Below, in pieces: positions 21,824-26,203 of a stretch of DNA of 26,203 nucleotides (its first letter is position 1; each line of letters begins with the position of its first letter). The DNA is from JARIHD01 sp041743655 (GTDB lineage Bacteria; Patescibacteriota; Saccharimonadia; Saccharimonadales; UBA4665). The notes beneath the pieces were generated by a model. The model did no database searches, was not told where the DNA came from, and saw nothing but the letters and a program-made list of their open reading frames with translations. Made by a program: the position numbers and the translations under genes. The DNA is taken from NCBI GenBank assembly GCA_041743655.1, contig JBGTMJ010000062.1, forward strand, positions 1 through 26,203. Reading direction: 5' to 3'.

Positions 21824-22764
21824 TCGAAGCGATTCCGGCGGATTTGCTCAAGAGAATCCTCTATCAGGATACGATTTATACGTATGAGGTCGGCTATAAT
21901 GCCCATGGCGAACGAGACGAAGGCACCTACTATCAATACTGCACCGAGTATTAATGACTGCACATGACCGCTGCTCTGAGCATGTTGGAAGATATAGAAG
22001 TAGACGAAGCGTCCAAATGGGATCAAACCCAGTACCAATAGAAATATACCGAGTGTTATGAAAATAACATATGGCCGGTACATGATAAATGCTCTGATGA
22101 TTGCTATTCCTGACTTACGGATATGTTCCCACGAGGATTTGAACAACCGTGATTCGCGGGTTTTGGGGTTGGTTTGGATGGGCACACTGACAATGCTTAA
22201 ATTTTTATTGCCCGCCTGGATAATAGTTTCCATCGCATAGCTGAACTTAGTGACGATGTTAAGTCGCATGGCTGCGTCGCGGCTATAGGCTCTGAAGCCA
22301 CTAGGGGCATCCGGGATCTTCGTGCCTGCTGCCAAATTAAGTACATAGGTGCCAAAGCCCTGCATGAACTTTTTAATAGGGGAAAAATGCTCGATTTGCT
22401 TGACCTGCCGGTCGGCGATAACCATGTCAGCTTTTCCGTCGATAATCGGACGCACCAGGTCGGGTATTCGTGCCTGGGGATACTGGTTGTCGCCATCAGT
22501 GTTGACAATTATATCGGCCCCCATTGCCAGCGCCTTCATAATACCGTCATGGAACGAGCGGGCTAACCCTTTATTGCCCGGATGGATAACAAAATGTTTG
22601 ACCCCATACTTTTTGGCTACCTGAATGGTATTATCCGTGGAACCGTCATCAATAATCAGTATTTCGATTACATCAACGCCGTGTATCTTCTTTGGGATAC
22701 TATTCAGCACCAGAGGCAGCGTCTTCTCTTCATTCAGGCAAGGAATCTGTACAACGACTTTCAT
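21817..22764 (-). CDS. GT2 glycosyltransferase with two C-terminal membrane helices (DPM/GtrB-like)
   Basis: The 315-aa protein is GT-A fold. Motifs are VQIPCLNEEKTL (7-17), IIDDGSTDNT (37-46), DxD in NTDGDNQYP (Asp90, Asp92), and GFRAYSRDAAMRL (157-168), typical of polyprenyl-phosphate mannosyl or glucosyl transferases. Two membrane helices at about 232-255 and 268-292 end the protein, as in DpgS/GtrB-like enzymes. It would move a sugar from a nucleotide donor onto polyprenyl phosphate at the inner face. The start ATG 22764 has AGGAG 5 nt upstream and TATACT (22798-22793), so this gene has an ordinary leader. Confidence 0.93.
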   Translation of the reverse strand: MKVVVQIPCLNEEKTLPLVLNSIPKKIHGVDVIEILIIDDGSTDNTIQVAKKYGVKHFVIHPGNKGLARSFHDGIMKALAMGADIIVNTDGDNQYPQARIPDLVRPIIDGKADMVIADRQVKQIEHFSPIKKFMQGFGTYVLNLAAGTKIPDAPSGFRAYSRDAAMRLNIVTKFSYAMETIIQAGNKNLSIVSVPIQTNPKTRESRLFKSSWEHIRKSGIAIIRAFIMYRPYVIFITLGIFLLVLGLIPFGRFVYFYIFQHAQSSGHVQSLILGAVLIVGAFVSFAMGIIADLIRINRILIEDSLEQIRRNRFDQ

Positions 22765-22792
22765 GCATGCTCCTATGTAGCTCTGTGGAATT

Positions 22793-22798
22793 AGTATA
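22793..22798 (-). promoter_or_regulatory. -10 box of the GT2 gene
   Basis: TATACT on the minus strand predicts a leader of about 22 nt containing AGGAG 5 nt before ATG 22764. Confidence 0.5.
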
Positions 22799-22851
22799 CC
22801 TCATACCAAGAGCATATAAGTACAGTATTCGCTTATTTTAATAAAAAGTTA

Positions 22852-22857
22852 TATACT
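22852..22857 (+). promoter_or_regulatory. -10 box of the sigma-factor gene
   Basis: TATACT with weak TTCGCT 18 nt upstream predicts a start near 22864 and a leader of about 38 nt before ATG 22902. No Shine-Dalgarno sequence is visible in that leader. Confidence 0.45.
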
Positions 22858-22901
22858 ATATGTAAATAATCCACACCTGAACGGTAACTTTGGTACAAAA
22901 A

Positions 22902-25043
22902 ATGCTACATGAAAAGGCTCCAGAGGAGCTGTCTGCCGGAAACGTACCTGCTCTTCCGGAAGAGCCCGGCCTTCCATTTGAAGAACCCGATGCGTTCCTA
23001 GTAAATCCGGATCATCTTGCTTCGTTGAGCAATCTTACTGTCAAGCATGAACTCCTGCCACAAGCGGAGACAAGAGAACTAATTAAAAAGGTACAATCGC
23101 AAGAAGATAGTCCAGAAGCCCAGGAAGAACGTGAATATGCCTTAGGCAAGTTGATAGTGCACAACCAGGGGCTTATTGGTAAGGTCATAGGAGACAAGAT
23201 TAAATACACGGGTGATTTGTCAGAAAATGACTTGAAGCAGCTAGGCCGCATAGGCATTATGAAAGCGGCTCAAGAGTTTGACCTTTCAAGGGATAATAAG
23301 TTTTCGACCTATGCCTATCAATGGATTCGGCAAGCAATCTCTAAGGCGGTCATGGATACTGGATCGACCATTCGTAGACCAGTGCATATGCATATGCTCT
23401 TTACGCGTTATGACCGTATTGTCCGGGAATATGGACAGACGCATAATGGCGACCGGCCCGGCGATGCGTATATTGCAAAAACGTTGGATATACAAATTGA
23501 AAAAATAGCCTTACTTGCCAATATGGAACAGAAACATTTGGTTTCACTTGATATGTCATACGACGATAATGATAGAGAGAAGTCTGGTTTAATTAATACT
23601 ATTACTACCGACGATTCACTGCTTCGAGCAGTCGAGAGGGAGTCAATACGGGACAGTCAGAGTGACTTAATCAAAGACCTCTTGCACTGTCTTTCGCCAA
23701 GAGAAAAAGATGTTGTAGTGATGCGAAGCGGTATTTTTGCCGGTAAGCAGTTTACTCTAGAACAGATTGCCAAATACTTTTTCGGTGGTATATCAGGAGA
23801 GAGAATCCGGCAAATTGAGGAGAAGGCTAGACAGAAGTTACTCGTTGCCAAAAACGGGGTTAGTGTAGTGAACGGGCTGGATGATGCCTTGGGTCTCGGA
23901 ATGGCGGTACGTATACGCACGCAGGCTATCGAAGAATCTTTCTCAGATAAAACTCAAAGGCCAGGAGGTGTTCAACCAGTAAAAAATGGACAACGATATA
24001 ACACAATGTTGCACCGGGATAAAAGACAATGGCTTATATATATGACCAATGACGATACGTATCCGGCAGAGACTATACTGCGTGCCAGGGTGTTGTTGGA
24101 CGCGGTATCACATCCTGATTCTAGCCTTGACGGTATCGCGAGACGTACGGGTTCTATGGGCATTAGTGGGATCCAAAAATTGCTATTGAGATATAGCGAA
24201 GGGGGTATACCAGCAGCATTGCTCGGTTCGAGGGCAAATAAAACAAAAGGTTTGCTTGATAGTATTAACATGCCAAGACACCATATTAGATACCTAAGAA
24301 GCTCGTTACATAGAATTATCGGAAAACCACATGTTACGGCAAAGGCTGCTTTTTTGTTAAAGGTTAACGGAAAGTGCCTGCTTCAAGCAATTAATATTGC
24401 CCAGAAGGATGGTGTTCTACCTATGCTTGCTTATGGACGGGGTAAGCGCTTTGCAGATACTAAAGGAAATCACTCAATGATTGCCAAGAGATTAATAGAT
24501 ACGTATAAGCATTATGGCCCAGAGGCTGCAATATACGGTCGCAGCACAGCGCGTCTTAAGCATTTTTTGCATAGAGAAGATACTGAAACTCTAGGTGGTA
24601 TTGTTGTTAGTGGATCTGGATACGCATCAAAAGTAATTAAGCGTGCGTACGCACTTTTACTTTTAGACACTGGTATGTACCTTTATGAAGAGGTGGCCGA
24701 ACGTACGCAATACAAGGCCAATGACATAGTATGGATTGTTAAGCAATACCGCAATGATGGTCTTAAGGCCGCGCTTGGGAGAAATACAGGGCTTCTTAAA
24801 GATAATGAAGATAAACAAGCGCTATGGAATATCATTAAACATGCCAATCTATATGATACGAATACTGTCATGAAACCTGCTCGTGCATTGTTATCTATCA
24901 GTAAAGGTATGCCTTACTCAGAGACAGCTAAGACACTAGGAACAAGTATCTCAACGCTTGAGCGTTGGGTTAAGCGCTACCGGGCAGGAGGGCTCAGTGC
25001 TCTTGGCCTTGAGTGGAAGTCGGAGGAGGACGTGCCACGCTAG
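22902..25043 (+). CDS. Sigma-70 family factor fused to repeated IS630-like HTH units
   Basis: The protein has 713 aa from ATG 22902; a TTG at 22890 would add four residues. Residues 75-165 hold sigma regions 1.2-2.4, with LSENDLKQLGRIGIMKAA, FSTYAYQWIRQAI and STIRRPVHM. Region 3 is about 165-230. Region 4 (about 255-315) has LSPREKDVVVMRSG, FTLEQIAKYF and GERIRQIEEKARQKL. All match group 1/2 sigma-70. The remaining ~390 residues are not part of sigma factors. They contain several degenerate copies of a transposase-type HTH pattern (A-RALL-G-----E-A------I---VKRYR-GGL-ALG), clearest at 580-628 and 658-705, with diverged copies at about 392-445 and 478-548. It is a transcription initiation factor with an extra DNA- or protein-binding arm; its function is unknown. 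Confidence 0.9.
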   Translation: MLHEKAPEELSAGNVPALPEEPGLPFEEPDAFLVNPDHLASLSNLTVKHELLPQAETRELIKKVQSQEDSPEAQEEREYALGKLIVHNQGLIGKVIGDKIKYTGDLSENDLKQLGRIGIMKAAQEFDLSRDNKFSTYAYQWIRQAISKAVMDTGSTIRRPVHMHMLFTRYDRIVREYGQTHNGDRPGDAYIAKTLDIQIEKIALLANMEQKHLVSLDMSYDDNDREKSGLINTITTDDSLLRAVERESIRDSQSDLIKDLLHCLSPREKDVVVMRSGIFAGKQFTLEQIAKYFFGGISGERIRQIEEKARQKLLVAKNGVSVVNGLDDALGLGMAVRIRTQAIEESFSDKTQRPGGVQPVKNGQRYNTMLHRDKRQWLIYMTNDDTYPAETILRARVLLDAVSHPDSSLDGIARRTGSMGISGIQKLLLRYSEGGIPAALLGSRANKTKGLLDSINMPRHHIRYLRSSLHRIIGKPHVTAKAAFLLKVNGKCLLQAINIAQKDGVLPMLAYGRGKRFADTKGNHSMIAKRLIDTYKHYGPEAAIYGRSTARLKHFLHREDTETLGGIVVSGSGYASKVIKRAYALLLLDTGMYLYEEVAERTQYKANDIVWIVKQYRNDGLKAALGRNTGLLKDNEDKQALWNIIKHANLYDTNTVMKPARALLSISKGMPYSETAKTLGTSISTLERWVKRYRAGGLSALGLEWKSEEDVPR

Positions 25044-25050
25044 GTGGTAG

Positions 25051-26203
25051 CTATAATTTGTCGATAGCGAGATCGGCAACGTCAAGAACAACTGTTGTAC
25101 CTGGCTGCACCTCTTTGCGGAGTATTTTGACAGCGAGCGCATTCTCTACTGTTCTCTGTATCACACGTCGCATCGGGCGGGCACCGAATTCAGGATCATA
25201 GCCCGAATGTACGATTTGTTTAAGTGCCTTGGGAGTAAGTGCAACGGTTATTTGTTGTGCTGCGAGCGTCTTGTTAACGTCTTTGAGCATGGTTTCGGCG
25301 ACAAGGCTTAGTTCTTCCTCATTGAGCGGACGGAACAATACTACCTCGTCAAAGCGGTTGACAAGCTCCGGCTTGAACTGCCCGTTTGCGATAAGTTTAT
25401 CAATAAGTGGACGCTCAAAATCATCCAGCTTGCCGCCGTCCTTAATGCGGCTGGCTATATCAGCTGCCCCAGCATTAGAGGTGGCTATGATAATGCTACT
25501 ACGGAAGGATGCTGAACGCCCTTGTGTGTCTGTCAACTGGCCTTCGTCGAACATTTGGAGCAGAAGGTTCAAGATGTTAGGGTGAGCCTTTTCTACTTCA
25601 TCGAGCAGTATGACTGAAAAAGGTTGTTCCCGTATGGCCAGCAGTAAGCTCTTCTCGTTCTTGCCGCCGGTAGCTAGCAACCGGGCAGTGTCTTCGGCGC
25701 GCTGGTATTCGCTCATGTCCAGACGGATCATTTGGCGCTCATCACCAAAGTATACGGCAGCTAATGACTTGGCTAGCTCTGTTTTGCCTACGCCAGTTGG
25801 ACCTAAGAACAGGAAGCTGCCAATTGGCCGTTTGGGGTTGCCTACCCCTGCCCGGCCTCTTCGTAATGCGGAAGCAATGACGTTGACAGCGCGTTTCTGG
25901 TTGATCATGCGTTCATGGATGCGATCTTCGAGATGCAGCAGCATATCAGCTTCCGGGGCTTGGGCAGCGGATACTTTAATACCCTTAGTTTTCTCTATGG
26001 CGGTCTGAATGGTTTCGGCACTTAAAGCCTTGAGCGCAGCATATGGCATAGCTTGTTCCAGTAGATTGATAGCTTTCCCTGGGTAGGATTGCTCCTGTAT
26101 GTACTGTCCACTCAAGCGATAAGCTTCACGCACAGCCTCATAACTTATCAGCACTTTATATTGATGCTCCAGCACCAAGGCAGTATCTTCAACGATTTTA
26201 TAC
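25051..26203 (-). CDS. Clp-type AAA+ ATPase, D2 domain, 5' end cut by the window
   Basis: The frame is open at the right edge (first complete codon at 26202), so the N-terminal and D1 parts are outside. Visible from the edge: YKIVEDTALVLEHQYKV (end of D1), then a spacer of ~45 residues with no long coiled middle domain. The D2 ring follows with Walker A GPTGVGKTELAKSLA, Walker B VILLDEVEKAHP, sensor IIIATSNAGA, FKPELVNRFDEVV (Arg finger) and the small domain GYDPEFGARPMRRVIQ. It belongs to the ClpC/ClpB group. The pore-1 loop GYVG normally lying between LDMSEY and the Walker B region is absent (ARLLATGGKNEKSLLLAI), and no IGF-type ClpP-binding loop is seen. The stop is 7 nt from that of the sigma gene. 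Confidence 0.93.
   Translation of the reverse strand, partial: YKIVEDTALVLEHQYKVLISYEAVREAYRLSGQYIQEQSYPGKAINLLEQAMPYAALKALSAETIQTAIEKTKGIKVSAAQAPEADMLLHLEDRIHERMINQKRAVNVIASALRRGRAGVGNPKRPIGSFLFLGPTGVGKTELAKSLAAVYFGDERQMIRLDMSEYQRAEDTARLLATGGKNEKSLLLAIREQPFSVILLDEVEKAHPNILNLLLQMFDEGQLTDTQGRSASFRSSIIIATSNAGAADIASRIKDGGKLDDFERPLIDKLIANGQFKPELVNRFDEVVLFRPLNEEELSLVAETMLKDVNKTLAAQQITVALTPKALKQIVHSGYDPEFGARPMRRVIQRTVENALAVKILRKEVQPGTTVVLDVADLAIDKL

Noticed and set aside
22902..25043. Sigma gene as a sigma factor accidentally joined to a transposase
   Set aside because: The extension has repeated HTH units but no DDE catalytic domain, and the frame runs intact to its stop; a real fusion is more likely.
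1..26203. CRISPR arrays, integrase/transposase genes, attachment sites, toxin-antitoxin pairs
   Set aside because: No regularly spaced repeats, recombinase motifs or paired small toxin/antitoxin genes were found by eye.

Overview
The window looks like a compact chromosome segment from a small-genome bacterium of the Patescibacteria/CPR type, most probably Saccharibacteria (TM7). This is inferred from style and content: GC near the middle of the range, convergent genes that overlap or nearly touch, a sortase and several single-pass envelope proteins with long disordered cytoplasmic tails, a PEGA/propeller protein and a MarP-like protease. TGA is used as a stop (VOC gene, ABC ATPase), so the recoded genetic code of Gracilibacteria/Absconditabacteria does not apply. 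No plasmid, phage or transposase genes were seen.

Layout. 1-3858: a DUF3048 envelope protein cut by the left edge, glutamyl-tRNA synthetase gltX and a membrane-anchored DUF4367-like protein, all on the minus strand. 3967-6885: a PEGA/beta-propeller membrane protein converging on a sortase. 6977-7102: tRNA-Leu(CAA) and its terminator. 7260-10021 (minus): a DUF4097-like protein, a divergent NAD(P)H-hydrate dehydratase homologue, exodeoxyribonuclease III and a coiled-coil protein. 10135-13432 (plus): UMP kinase pyrH, a PadR regulator plus membrane protein pair, an AraC regulator and a VOC/glyoxalase protein. A decayed VOC copy follows at 13561. 13835-13926: tRNA-Ser(GGA). A 113-nt hairpin precedes a MacB-type ABC pair (14171-16296), which converges on an atypical Nramp transporter. 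Then come a MarP-like CvpA/trypsin protease and a YbhN-family flippase-like protein (minus). A 353-bp element with 33-bp inverted ends separates these from a GT-C-like membrane protein and a GT2 polyprenyl-type glycosyltransferase. The window ends with a sigma-70 factor carrying a repeated helix-turn-helix extension, converging on a Clp-type AAA+ ATPase cut by the right edge.

How the genes work together. Most recognisable functions concern the cell envelope: sortase anchoring, surface proteins, a periplasmic-facing protease, a lipid-linked glycan module (GT2, GT-C, YbhN), and metal and MacB-type transport. Housekeeping genes (gltX, pyrH, xth, tRNAs) lie between them. PadR and AraC regulators and the fused sigma factor are the visible regulators.

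The best leads are: (1) the sigma factor with about 380 extra residues of IS630-like HTH repeats; (2) the 353-bp inverted-repeat element and the 113-nt hairpin, both lying between divergent promoters where no terminator is needed; (3) a recurrent promoter geometry with the -10 hexamer 7-12 nt before the start codon, implying many leaderless or nearly leaderless mRNAs; and (4) a Clp ATPase whose D2 ring lacks the usual GYVG pore loop. All calls come from reading the sequence; no database search was run.
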